Source: Okeania sp. KiyG1 (GTDB lineage Bacteria; Cyanobacteriota; Cyanobacteriia; Cyanobacteriales; Microcoleaceae). Taken from it: 64,000 bases of DNA. Below, piece after piece: positions 35,224 to 43,910 of the stretch. The position numbers and the translations under genes are program-made. The stretch is from positions 28,527 to 92,526 of the forward strand of contig NZ_BLZO01000087.1 in the NCBI RefSeq assembly GCF_014132355.1. The letters run 5' to 3'. Positions within the stretch are counted from its first letter, which is position 1. Every line of letters starts with the position of its first letter. The notes beneath the pieces are model-generated. The model was not told where the DNA came from. It worked only from the letters and a program-made list of their open reading frames with translations, and ran no database searches.

Positions 35224-35242
35224 GATACAAATATTTCTATAG

Positions 35243-35905
35243 ATGTCAGTAAAACAGTTACGCTTAAGTCCTCAGAATCCTAACGGCATCAAAAAAGTCC
35301 AAGTAGGTTGTGGCCCCCATAATATCATGGCCGACTGGTGGAATGTAGATATTCGACCTTTTCCTGGTATTGACCAACCGATGGATGTAACTAAACCTTG
35401 GCCTTTTAATGGTTTGGAATATGTGTATGGGGAACATTTTCTCGAACATCTAAGTCTCGAAGGAGCGATCGCTTTCCTGGATAACACTTGGAAAAGTCTA
35501 AAACCTGGTGGAGTAATTCGACTTTCTACTCCTTCCTTAGAGTGGGTAGTTTCTACTCATTTTAATTTGTCAGAAACTAATCCACAAAAACGTATTGATT
35601 CTACATTTTCTATGAATCGTGCTTTTCATGGATGGGGTCATCAATTCATTTATTCAAAGGATTTTTTGCAATCTTTACTTGATAATTTAGGATGGCAAAA
35701 AGTAATATTTTGTGAATATGGAAAGAGCGAACATTCAAGTTTGATAGGTATCGAACGTCATGGTAAATATCGAGTTGATAATGGATATCCTAATGTTTGG
35801 ATTGTGGAAGGTACCCGGGGCGATGGTCGTTCAGAGTCTAGTGTTTTGTCTTATCAAAAATTACTAGATAAATCTTACATAAGTTATGTAAGGTCTGGTC
35901 ATTAA
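35243..35905 (+). CDS. SAM-dependent methyltransferase
   Basis: 220 residues, class I methyltransferase of the small predicted SAM-binding type: VQVGCGPHNIMADWWNVDIR, then VYGEHFLEHLSLEGAIAFLD and SLKPGGVIRLSTPSLEWV. AFHGWGHQFIYS is typical of the DUF-like methyltransferases found in polysaccharide clusters. No GWV module. ATG start 19 bases after the preceding gene. Confidence 0.85.
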   Translation: MSVKQLRLSPQNPNGIKKVQVGCGPHNIMADWWNVDIRPFPGIDQPMDVTKPWPFNGLEYVYGEHFLEHLSLEGAIAFLDNTWKSLKPGGVIRLSTPSLEWVVSTHFNLSETNPQKRIDSTFSMNRAFHGWGHQFIYSKDFLQSLLDNLGWQKVIFCEYGKSEHSSLIGIERHGKYRVDNGYPNVWIVEGTRGDGRSESSVLSYQKLLDKSYISYVRSGH

Positions 35906-35974
35906 AGTAAGCAGTCAGCGGTCAGCTATTTTTAAGTTTTAGAAGGATCTTTTGACTCCTCAGTTTCTGTTAGA

Positions 35975-36937
35975 TTGAAAAAATTTATGGAAAAAGCAGC
36001 AAATTATTTAATTAAAGGTAATCAACTAAAACGGGAGAAAAAATGGGAAGAGGCAATAGTATCTTATCGTCGAGCAATAGAAATTAATCCTAACTCAGCA
36101 TGGTCTCATCATAATTTAGGGGAAGCTTTAGTAAAAATAGGTGTTTTGGATGAAGGAATAACCTCTTATCGTCGGGCAATAGAAATTAATCCTAACTCAG
36201 CATGGTCTTATTATGAATTAGCAGAAATTTTTGCCACTAAAGGAGAATTTGATGCTGCTATACCTAACTATCGTCGCGCTTGTGAATTAGAGTCAAATTT
36301 CCAGGTATTTTCTGATGGTTTAGAAAAAGCTATAGAGAAGTCAGGCGACAAAGGTAAAACTTTTTTTGAGCAAGCAAAAACTCATTTTGCCAACCGTTTA
36401 TGGCAAGAAACTATAAAAAGTTGTCGTCAAGCAATAGAAATGGGAGTTGAAGATTACGAGTGTTATAGAATATTAGCTTGGTCTTTCAAAAAACGACGGC
36501 AGTGGAAAGAGGCGATCGCTGCTTATAATAAGTTAATAGAATTAAATCCTACCGACAGCGATGGTTATTATTGGTTGGGGGATATTTTGAGAATACAAGG
36601 TAAGTTAGAAGAGGCGATCGCTGTTTCTCAACAAGGATTAGAAAAACTCCCAGAAAATGAAGTTTTAGCAGCTAGGTTAAAGCAGTTTATTGAAGAACAA
36701 AAAACACATCCAAAAGAAACTGCGAAACATTGCTTTAACTTAGGAATGCAGCTAGTAGAAAACAAAAAATTTGAAGAAGCTATTTTGTATTATGAAAAGC
36801 TTTTGAGATGGCAGCCATTGATAGGTCCTCAGTTCAAACAATGTATGAGATTTGGAATAGCTCTAGTTCAGGCAGGAAAAGTTGCACGAGTTATAGAAAC
36901 ATATCACAAAGTTTTCCAGAAAAAATCGCAAATTTAG
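35975..36937 (+). CDS. TPR protein, N-terminal piece of a split gene
   Basis: 320 residues with TPRs throughout (AIVSYRRAIEINPNSAWSHH repeated twice nearly word for word). The frame stops at FQKKSQI because the run at 36920-36925 has six A rather than seven. The frame-two continuation (IANLDIYYQL) matches its paralogue at 19391-22030. Repairing this break and the one at 37520-37524 gives a single 874-residue protein spanning 35975-38597. Start codon: TTG at 35975 is possible, but ATG 35987 (MEKAANYLIKGN) is more natural. Confidence 0.75.
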   Translation: MKKFMEKAANYLIKGNQLKREKKWEEAIVSYRRAIEINPNSAWSHHNLGEALVKIGVLDEGITSYRRAIEINPNSAWSYYELAEIFATKGEFDAAIPNYRRACELESNFQVFSDGLEKAIEKSGDKGKTFFEQAKTHFANRLWQETIKSCRQAIEMGVEDYECYRILAWSFKKRRQWKEAIAAYNKLIELNPTDSDGYYWLGDILRIQGKLEEAIAVSQQGLEKLPENEVLAARLKQFIEEQKTHPKETAKHCFNLGMQLVENKKFEEAILYYEKLLRWQPLIGPQFKQCMRFGIALVQAGKVARVIETYHKVFQKKSQI

Positions 36938-37557
36938 ATATTTATTATCAGTTGATAATTAGACTTGCAAATAATGACTTAATTGTAGAAGCAGTTCGTT
37001 TTTTTCGGGAGCTACCAAAACCTCAAATTCCGACAATAGAACCAGTAATTGATAATAGTAATTTTTCAAAATACGATGCTATTTGGAATTTGTTTAATCA
37101 AACTAAACCCTCTGAGTTTAACTTAGAAATTGATTTAGATAAACTGGAATTTGAAGCAGAGGAAATTAAACAGCATTTTCAGAATCAAACTTTAAAAATA
37201 TTAACTTTACCTCAGCTAACTCCAGAAGACAAAACCTGGTTAGAAAAATGGGGAATATCTTTAGAATATATAAGATTGATTAGACAGGAAAATAATGGCT
37301 TAGAAAATATTTATATTAACTGCTTTAATGATGATTTATCATTTCCCCAAAGGAGAACCCAATTACATCCTCACAAAAAATTTAATTGTTGGCACGTCAT
37401 TAATAACCCAATAGAATTTCCTCAAACTATTGCTGAATTTAATTATATGTATGCCCTCGACCCAATGATCGGTGAAATCTTGAGGTCTAATCAATCATTT
37501 TTGATGGGGGGCTCTTTAATTTTTATAGATTTGTGGGTAAAGAAGTATTTTACATAG
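36925..37557 (+). CDS. Middle piece of the TPR/unknown-domain protein
   Basis: The meaningful frame starts at 36925 (IANLDIYYQLIIRLANNDL). It covers the beginning of the unknown domain (KWGISLEYIRLIRQENNGLE, INNPIEFPQTIAEFNYMYA). It ends at LWVKKYFT because a T5 run at 37520-37524 replaces T6; the correct continuation is FYRFVGKEVFYIAVG. An ATG at 36808 belongs to this frame but lies in DNA coding for the preceding piece, so it is not a real start. Confidence 0.65.
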   Translation: MANLDIYYQLIIRLANNDLIVEAVRFFRELPKPQIPTIEPVIDNSNFSKYDAIWNLFNQTKPSEFNLEIDLDKLEFEAEEIKQHFQNQTLKILTLPQLTPEDKTWLEKWGISLEYIRLIRQENNGLENIYINCFNDDLSFPQRRTQLHPHKKFNCWHVINNPIEFPQTIAEFNYMYALDPMIGEILRSNQSFLMGGSLIFIDLWVKKYFT

Positions 37558-38597
37558 CAGTTGGTAGGTTTACAGGAGAAAAAGTTTCTCTTTACTTTCC
37601 CAAATTAAAATTAGTAATTTGCTATGATGAAGGTCATGCAAATCCTAAAATTTACCACAATCTAGCTACTTACATCGTGACTTATTTTGATGATGTAAGT
37701 GAATATCTGAACAAGAGCGATAAACGCAAATTAACATCTCTTATTGGTTTTGTGAAAAATCTAGGACATTATTTCTGGCAAGACCTGAATGGGATATATT
37801 ACTTAAGCAAAAATAGTCTTTTAGAGAAGATCGATTACTTTACTGTCGGACCTTACGAATATCTAGAATTTGCTTCAGTATTTCCAGAAATTCCTGCTAA
37901 CAAAATATTAAAACTAGAGGAAACATCAGAGGCAGAAATGTTTCGATTTTTTCTCAAAAAGAATAGCTTTTGCTTCAGAATAACAGACAATTTTATTACC
38001 AATAATTACACAGAAAATATCCGCCGAGTTGCTTGGGAGAAATGCTCGCCAGAATTGACCAAAAACTTAACTGATATTAAAGAGAATCAGAAAATATATC
38101 CTTTAATTTGGGTGAATCTGAGAAACCACAATAAAAGTTGGATATCCCAAGTTAAAGGATATGCAAATATCGTCAATAAATTGAGAGAAGATTATCCAAA
38201 TATTTGCATAGTTTTCGATGGCTGGATAGATTGCCAAAATATTTTTAACAAAATTATTAATCAGTTAAATCCCGAAATTAAAGTTTATAATACCCTAGGA
38301 TGTCCTTTGCATGAAAGTATTGTTTGGGGAAATTATATTGATACCTATATTGCCATTGTTGGTTCTGGATTAGTAATTACATCATGGCTTAACGATAAAC
38401 CAGGTGTAGCTTATGCTAATCGCGGTCATCTCAAACAAAAAAACTTCTGGTCAAAAGTCAAAGAAAAAGCAATAGAACCAGATTTTTTGGATTTTGATGA
38501 TGTTAGCAATGCTGGCGGTGGCGGTTGGTGTGATTTTCAATTAGATTGGCAAGTAATCTATCAAAAAATGTTTAATATTTTGGCTTCCAAAAAATAG
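37533..38597 (+). CDS. C-terminal piece of the TPR/unknown-domain protein
   Basis: 354 residues: FTGEKVSLYFPKLKLVICYD, VKNLGHYFWQDLNGIYYLSK, IPANKILKLEETSEAEMFRF, PLIWVNLRNHNKSWIS, and LHESIVWGNYIDTYIAIVGS near the end. It aligns along its length with 20930-22030. It is followed after 15 bases by the STELLO-like gene, and the same gene pair occurs at 19391-23532, so the two products likely work together. I do not recognise the family. Confidence 0.7.
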   Translation: MGKEVFYIAVGRFTGEKVSLYFPKLKLVICYDEGHANPKIYHNLATYIVTYFDDVSEYLNKSDKRKLTSLIGFVKNLGHYFWQDLNGIYYLSKNSLLEKIDYFTVGPYEYLEFASVFPEIPANKILKLEETSEAEMFRFFLKKNSFCFRITDNFITNNYTENIRRVAWEKCSPELTKNLTDIKENQKIYPLIWVNLRNHNKSWISQVKGYANIVNKLREDYPNICIVFDGWIDCQNIFNKIINQLNPEIKVYNTLGCPLHESIVWGNYIDTYIAIVGSGLVITSWLNDKPGVAYANRGHLKQKNFWSKVKEKAIEPDFLDFDDVSNAGGGGWCDFQLDWQVIYQKMFNILASKK

Positions 38598-38612
38598 TTT
38601 TAGGAATAAATA

Positions 38613-39626
38613 ATGAAAAAAACTACCTTAGTTGTCACCACAATTTCATCTCCTAATAAAGTTTTACAAGAGTTGGCAACAGGTTGTCAGTCTCATAACT
38701 GGAATTTCATCATAGTTGGGGATACTAAAAGTCCTAAATATTTTAACCTAGCAGGTTGCGAATATTACGACGTTGATGCTCAAATAGCTACTGGTTTAGA
38801 ATACGCGAAAAATTGTCCGACAAAACATTATGCTAGGAAAAATATTGGTTATTTACTAGCAATAAAAGAAGGAGCAGAAGCGATCGCTGAAACAGACGAC
38901 GACAACTTTCCTTTAGATAGCTTTTGGCAAGAAAGTACCCTCAAAGTTGAGTCGAAAATTATTGATAAAGCAGGTTGGGTAAATGTTTATAAATACTTTT
39001 CAGATGCAATAATCTGGCCGAGAGGGTTGCCATTGGATAAAATTAACGACCCAATACCATCTTATGAAAGCTTAAATGAGTCTATTTCCGAATGCCCAAT
39101 TCAGCAAGGGTTAGCAAATGATAACCCAGATGTCGATGCTATTTATCGACTGGTTTTGCCTTTACCTATAAAATTTCAAGAGGATATTAAACTGGCATTA
39201 GGTAGTCAAACTTGGTGTCCTTTTAACAGTCAAAATACAGTATGGTTTCCAGCAGCATATCCCCTACTTTATTTGCCTGCTTATTGTTCATTTAGGATGA
39301 CAGATATCTGGCGAAGTTTTGTCGCTCAGAGAATATGTTGGGAAAATGGTTGGAAAGTTTTATTCTACAGTCCGACTGTTTATCAAGAAAGAAACGAACA
39401 TAATCTAATGAAAGATTTTGAAGATGAAGTTTCAGGATATTTGAACAACGATAAAATTGCTCAGTCATTGTCTGAAGCTAATCTAAAATCTGGTGAAGTT
39501 TTTATTCTTGATAATTTAAAAAAATGTTATGATGTCTTGATAGATTTGGAAGTCATTAAATCGGAAGAAGCAAATTTAGTTGCAGCTTGGACTAGAGACA
39601 TGAATAAAATTTTGAAAAATACCTAA
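38613..39626 (+). CDS. STELLO/DUF288-like glycosyltransferase
   Basis: 337 residues, intact. Start: VVTTISSPNKVLQELATGCQ, then WNFIIVGDTKSPKYF; middle: CPTKHYARKNIGYLLAIKEG and the acidic ETDDDNFPLDSFW that would bind metal and nucleotide-sugar; end: WCPFNSQNTVWFP, YLPAYCSFRMTDIWRSFVAQ, CWENGWKVLFYSPTVYQERN, NLMKDFEDEV. This pattern matches what I know of DUF288, the family of plant Golgi STELLO proteins and nematode homologues. STELLO is a GT-A transferase whose exact substrate is debated. Here it probably adds a sugar to the surface polymer. ATG start, 15 bases after the preceding gene. Confidence 0.8.
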   Translation: MKKTTLVVTTISSPNKVLQELATGCQSHNWNFIIVGDTKSPKYFNLAGCEYYDVDAQIATGLEYAKNCPTKHYARKNIGYLLAIKEGAEAIAETDDDNFPLDSFWQESTLKVESKIIDKAGWVNVYKYFSDAIIWPRGLPLDKINDPIPSYESLNESISECPIQQGLANDNPDVDAIYRLVLPLPIKFQEDIKLALGSQTWCPFNSQNTVWFPAAYPLLYLPAYCSFRMTDIWRSFVAQRICWENGWKVLFYSPTVYQERNEHNLMKDFEDEVSGYLNNDKIAQSLSEANLKSGEVFILDNLKKCYDVLIDLEVIKSEEANLVAAWTRDMNKILKNT

Positions 39627-39642
39627 CCATCTTTTTACAGTT

Positions 39643-39750
39643 AAGAATCATAGTTTATCTAAGTATCACCCAGGAGATTCTAGACCAGGTAGTGACAGAG
39701 ATGAAAACTTTGGCAATATTTATGTCGAGCTATTAAAAGATAATTGTTAA
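39643..39750 (+). pseudogene. Coding remnant, unknown
   Basis: An open stretch without a start reads NHSLSKYHPGDSRPGSDRDE, then FGNIYVELLKDNC and stop. Its composition looks coding, but the rest of the gene is missing. The remaining 39627-40005 gap contains STRR-like words and CCTTCTT units (39927-39945), nothing else. Confidence 0.3.
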
Positions 39751-40005
39751 GCAATAGGTAACCATTCAGAAATCAGCCATCAGCTAGTGATCAAACAAAA
39801 ATTGTTTGTAGTTTTGCTCTAGCAATATGAAATATGCATCTCATATGATGTCCACACTTTATCGTTTGTGTAAACCCAAGGGTGAATATCTACAGGAAAT
39901 TTAGGTTTTTTCAAGCTTTTAAGCCTTCTTCCTTCTTCCTTACCTTCGCGCTTACAATACTGATGCTACCGGACATGATATAACCAAATAAATATCAAAT
40001 ATTCT

Positions 40006-41613
40006 ATGAATCAAGAACCTATAGCAACTTTAATCAGAAAAGGTAAGAAACTTCAACGAGACGGCGATCGAGAAACAGCAATAGCAACCTACCGACGTTG
40101 TATAGAAATTAACCCTAATTCAGCCTGGTCTTATCATTGCTTGGGAGAAACATGGTTTGAATTAAGTAACTGGCAGGAAGCTGTTAGTGCATTCTCTAAA
40201 GCTGTTGAATTAAATCAATCTTCTGGTTGGTCTTATCATAAGTTAGGAGAAGCTTTATTTAAGTTAGGCGATTTGAATAGAGCAGAAACTAATTTACGTC
40301 AAGCTTGCGAACTCGAACCCGATAATTATCAATTTTACAAAGTATTGGCATGGTTGTATAAAAAAGGGAAGAAATGGAATGAGGCTATTAGCTGTTACTC
40401 AAAAGTTATTGAATTAAATCCTACGGACAATATTGCTTACTATTGGTTAGCAGATATTTGGAAAGTAAAACGAGAGTTAAATAAGGCGATCGCTGTTTGT
40501 AGGCAAGGTTTGGAAAAGTATCCTCAAGAACCTAAATTAACTTCACAATTAGAGAGTTTAACAGGAGAAAAAAGAGCCGATACTAAGAAAGATAAAATTA
40601 TTATCTGTGCCATGTTCAAGAATGAAGCTCCCTATCTTCTGGAGTGGATAGCATACTACCAAGCAATTAAAGTAGATGGCTTTATAATATACGATAATAT
40701 CAGTACAGATGGCACTACAGAAATATTAAAAGGTTTGGACAAAGCTGGTATTATTACACATATTAAATGGCCAGATATGCTTGATAAAAACCATCAAGTA
40801 GCTGCATACGAAGATGCCATTAGAAGGTTGAGAGATAAATGCGAGTGGGTTGGTTTTATAGATGGAGATGAATTTATTGTTTTAAACCAACATAATGACA
40901 TTCACAGTTTTTTAGATGATTATCAAGATGTGGATGGAATAGCTATTAATTGGAAGTTATTTGGTTCTTCTGGACATAGTTTTGTTACGGATGGGCTAGT
41001 AATAGAAAGATTCACTAAATGTACGAAGTCGGATGCTTCAGGTAACGAGCATATCAAGACTATTGCCAAAATAAATTCTATCCGAGAAGTAGATGGAGTA
41101 GGAGTACATATCTGTAAGTTTAAAGGTGATAATCCTATTTATATCCATGCAGATCGGAATCCATTACCAGCTAATACAAATGGTAAAAGTACACATATAG
41201 ATCATAGTATTGTACAAGTTAATCATTATGTGACTAAATCTAAGCATGAATGGAATTTAAAAGTAGCTAGAGGTAGGCCTAAACCTCCAGGAGCTCGCGA
41301 TAAGAAACGACCAATGCATTCGTTTTATAAGAATGAGCAGAAGGCAAATTTAGAAGAAGATTTGAAAATTCAGCGTTGGCTAGAAAATACGAAAAAACAA
41401 CTTAAAATTTTAAGAAGTTTTGTAGAGTTAGAAGACCTCAAAGCTCAAGTTCAATTTGCTAAGGCAATTTTGAGAGAATCTCAGTTAGAAATGGGTCCTG
41501 GTCAGGAAAAGCTACTCAAGCTCGAACAGGAACTTTATCAAACTAGAAGGGAATTAAATGCTAGTCAAGCTGCTCTTTCTCAATGTCAAGAGGAGTTGAA
41601 AAAGACTAAATAA
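40006..41613 (+). CDS. TPR / GT92-like glycosyltransferase, paralogue 1
   Basis: 535 residues. Five TPRs (about 1-185; e.g. SAWSYHCLGETWFELSNWQE), then a GT-A domain of the GT92/Glyco_tranf_2_4 type (IIICAMFKNEAPYLLEWIAY, FIIYDNISTDGTTEIL, FIDGDEFIVL near 290, INWKLFGSSGH, VNHYVTKSKHEWNLKVARG). It ends in a coiled coil of about 80 residues (LEQELYQTRRELNASQ). It should transfer a sugar from a nucleotide donor. It shares its 5' flank and most of its sequence with the next gene. Confidence 0.85.
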   Translation: MNQEPIATLIRKGKKLQRDGDRETAIATYRRCIEINPNSAWSYHCLGETWFELSNWQEAVSAFSKAVELNQSSGWSYHKLGEALFKLGDLNRAETNLRQACELEPDNYQFYKVLAWLYKKGKKWNEAISCYSKVIELNPTDNIAYYWLADIWKVKRELNKAIAVCRQGLEKYPQEPKLTSQLESLTGEKRADTKKDKIIICAMFKNEAPYLLEWIAYYQAIKVDGFIIYDNISTDGTTEILKGLDKAGIITHIKWPDMLDKNHQVAAYEDAIRRLRDKCEWVGFIDGDEFIVLNQHNDIHSFLDDYQDVDGIAINWKLFGSSGHSFVTDGLVIERFTKCTKSDASGNEHIKTIAKINSIREVDGVGVHICKFKGDNPIYIHADRNPLPANTNGKSTHIDHSIVQVNHYVTKSKHEWNLKVARGRPKPPGARDKKRPMHSFYKNEQKANLEEDLKIQRWLENTKKQLKILRSFVELEDLKAQVQFAKAILRESQLEMGPGQEKLLKLEQELYQTRRELNASQAALSQCQEELKKTK

Positions 41614-41742
41614 TGAAGATATAGGGAAATACAGATTTGACGATCAACCTAAATTAAATTTACCAATTAATAATTGATAAATTTAACAAAGAAATAGTAG
41701 AGTATTCTCATATTAACTAACCAAATAAATATCCAATATTCT

Positions 41743-43353
41743 ATGAATCAAGAATCTTTAGCAATTTTCATTATAAAAGGTAACAAACTTAAACGACAAG
41801 GTAAGCAAGAAGCAGCAATAGAAACTTACAAACGCTGCATCGAACTTAACCCTAATTCAGCCTGGTCTTATCATTGCTTGGGAGAAACATGGTTTGAATT
41901 AAGTAACTGGCATGAAGCTGTTAGTGCATTCTCTAAAGCTGTTGAATTAAATCAATCTTCTGGTTGGTCTTATCATAAGTTAGGAGAAGCGTTATTTAAG
42001 TTAGGCGATTTGAATAGAGCAGAAACTAATTTACGTCAAGCTTGCGAACTCGAACCTGATAATTATCAATTTTATAAAGTATTGGCATGGTTGTATAAAA
42101 AAGGGAAGAAATGGAATGAGGCTATTAGCTGTTACTCAAAAGTTATTGAATTAAATCCACTCGATCAAACCTCTTACTTTTGGTTAGCAAATATATTCAA
42201 AATCAAAGGAGAATTAAAGGAAGCGATTACTATTTGTAGGCAAGGTCTAGAAAAGCATCCTCAAGAAACTCAATTAACTGCACAATTAGAGAGTTTAGTA
42301 GGAGAAAAAAAAACAGAACATAAGAAAGAAAAAATTATTATTTGCGCAATTGTTAAGAATGAAGCTCCCTATATTTTGGAGTGGATAGCATACCACCAAG
42401 TAATTAAAGTAGATAAATTTCTGATATACGATAATATGAGTACAGATGGAACTACAGAAATATTAAAAAAATTAGACGAAGCAGAAATTATTAAACATAT
42501 TAAATGGCCTGATATACCAAATAAAAATCATCAAGTAGCAGCATATACAGATGCCATTGGCAGGTTGAAAGGTAAATGCGAATGGATTGGTTTTATAGAT
42601 GCAGATGAATTTATTGTTTTGAACCAACATAATGACATTCATAGTTTTTTAGATGATTATCAAGATGTAGATGGAATAGCTATTAATTGGAAATTATTTG
42701 GTTCTTCTGGACACGCTTCTGTAACGGATGGGTTAGTAATAGAAAGGTTTACTAAATGTACAAAATCTGATGCTGTAGGTAACGATTACTTCAAGACAAT
42801 CGCTAAAATAGATTCTATTAAAGCTTCTGACGGAGTGGGAGTACATTTCTGTAGATTTAAAGGGAATAATCCTATTTACCTTCATCCAGATCGAACTCCC
42901 CTACCTCATAGGTTGAAGGGAATAAGTTCTCATATAGATCATCAAATAGCCCAAATTAATCATTATTTTACAAAATCTAAGCATGAATGGAATTTAAAAA
43001 TAGCTAGAGGTAGAGGAGATAGACCTGTAGGATCTCCTGATAAGAAACGACCAATGCATATATTTTATAAAAATGAGCAAAAGGCAAATACTGAAGAAGA
43101 TTTAAAAATCCAGTGTTGTCTGGAAAACACGAAAAAACAAATCAAATTTTTAAGAAGTTTTGTGGAATTAGAAGACCTAAAAGCTCAAGTTCAATTTGCT
43201 AAGGCAATATTAAGAGAATCTCAGTTAGAAATGGGTCCAGGTCAAGAAAAACTACTCAAGACCGAACAGAAACTTCATCAAACTAGAAAAGAATTAAACG
43301 CTAGTCAAGCTGCTCTTTCCCAATGTCAAGAGGAATTGAAAAAGACTAAATAA
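41743..43353 (+). CDS. TPR / GT92-like glycosyltransferase, paralogue 2
   Basis: 536 residues with the same layout: five TPRs, GT-A domain (IIICAIVKNEAPYILEWIAY, FLIYDNMSTDGTTEILKKL, FIDADEFIVL), coiled-coil tail. From about codon 40 to 155 it is nearly identical at DNA level to paralogue 1, while the start and the catalytic part differ at many positions. The acidic motif differs (DADEF against DGDEF), so donor or acceptor may differ. 129 bases separate the two genes, including a repeated leader (ccaaataaatat). Confidence 0.85.
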   Translation: MNQESLAIFIIKGNKLKRQGKQEAAIETYKRCIELNPNSAWSYHCLGETWFELSNWHEAVSAFSKAVELNQSSGWSYHKLGEALFKLGDLNRAETNLRQACELEPDNYQFYKVLAWLYKKGKKWNEAISCYSKVIELNPLDQTSYFWLANIFKIKGELKEAITICRQGLEKHPQETQLTAQLESLVGEKKTEHKKEKIIICAIVKNEAPYILEWIAYHQVIKVDKFLIYDNMSTDGTTEILKKLDEAEIIKHIKWPDIPNKNHQVAAYTDAIGRLKGKCEWIGFIDADEFIVLNQHNDIHSFLDDYQDVDGIAINWKLFGSSGHASVTDGLVIERFTKCTKSDAVGNDYFKTIAKIDSIKASDGVGVHFCRFKGNNPIYLHPDRTPLPHRLKGISSHIDHQIAQINHYFTKSKHEWNLKIARGRGDRPVGSPDKKRPMHIFYKNEQKANTEEDLKIQCCLENTKKQIKFLRSFVELEDLKAQVQFAKAILRESQLEMGPGQEKLLKTEQKLHQTRKELNASQAALSQCQEELKKTK

Positions 43354-43437
43354 AAAGTAAATTATCCTGGAAATAACCTCATGAATGTTAGTGAATACCA
43401 AAAAGCAAAAAAACTGAAAAAAGAAGGTAAAGTTTAG

Positions 43438-43902
43438 ATGTCAGAATATTTGAATAACGATAAAATAGCTAATTCATTGACTGAAGCTATACTTGAATCA
43501 GGAGAAAATTACATATTTGAAAATTTACAGAAATTTAAGGCTAGTATAGCCACGTTACTCAAACAAGGAAATACTTTAAAAAGACAAGGCAAATTAGAGG
43601 AAGCCGCAGCAGTTTATCGTCGCTGTATTGAACTCAATCCTACCTCTGCTTGGTCTTATAATAATTTGGGGGAAGTTTTGGGGAAATTGGGACAATTAGA
43701 TGAAGCAGTTGTAGCTTACCGTAAAGCAATAAATCTGAGTCCAAATTCAGCTTTGTTTTACAATAACTTAGGAGAGAGCTTATTTAAGCAAGGTAACTGG
43801 GATAAAGCAATCAAGTGTTACCAAAATGCTATTAATAGTAAGCCCGATTTTTATATTTTGTACAAAAATTTAGGAGATGCTTTTACAAAAAAGGACGGTT
43901 AG
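43438..43902 (+). CDS. TPR N-terminal piece with STELLO-type C-terminal graft
   Basis: 154 residues. Residues 1-35 (MSEYLNNDKIANSLTEAILE, SGENYIFENLQKF) match the tail of the STELLO-like proteins (SGYLNNDKIAQSLSEANLKS), not a TPR start. From residue 38 TPRs follow (KQGNTLKRQGKLEEAAAVY). Just before it, 43381-43437 encodes MNVSEYQKAKKLKKEGKV and stop, similar to the start of the gene at 45297. The frame ends at TKKDG because a run at 43887-43892 has six A instead of seven; repair joins it to 43911-45257 (606 residues in total). Confidence 0.7.
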   Translation: MSEYLNNDKIANSLTEAILESGENYIFENLQKFKASIATLLKQGNTLKRQGKLEEAAAVYRRCIELNPTSAWSYNNLGEVLGKLGQLDEAVVAYRKAINLSPNSALFYNNLGESLFKQGNWDKAIKCYQNAINSKPDFYILYKNLGDAFTKKDG

Positions 43903-43910
43903 AAAAAGCA

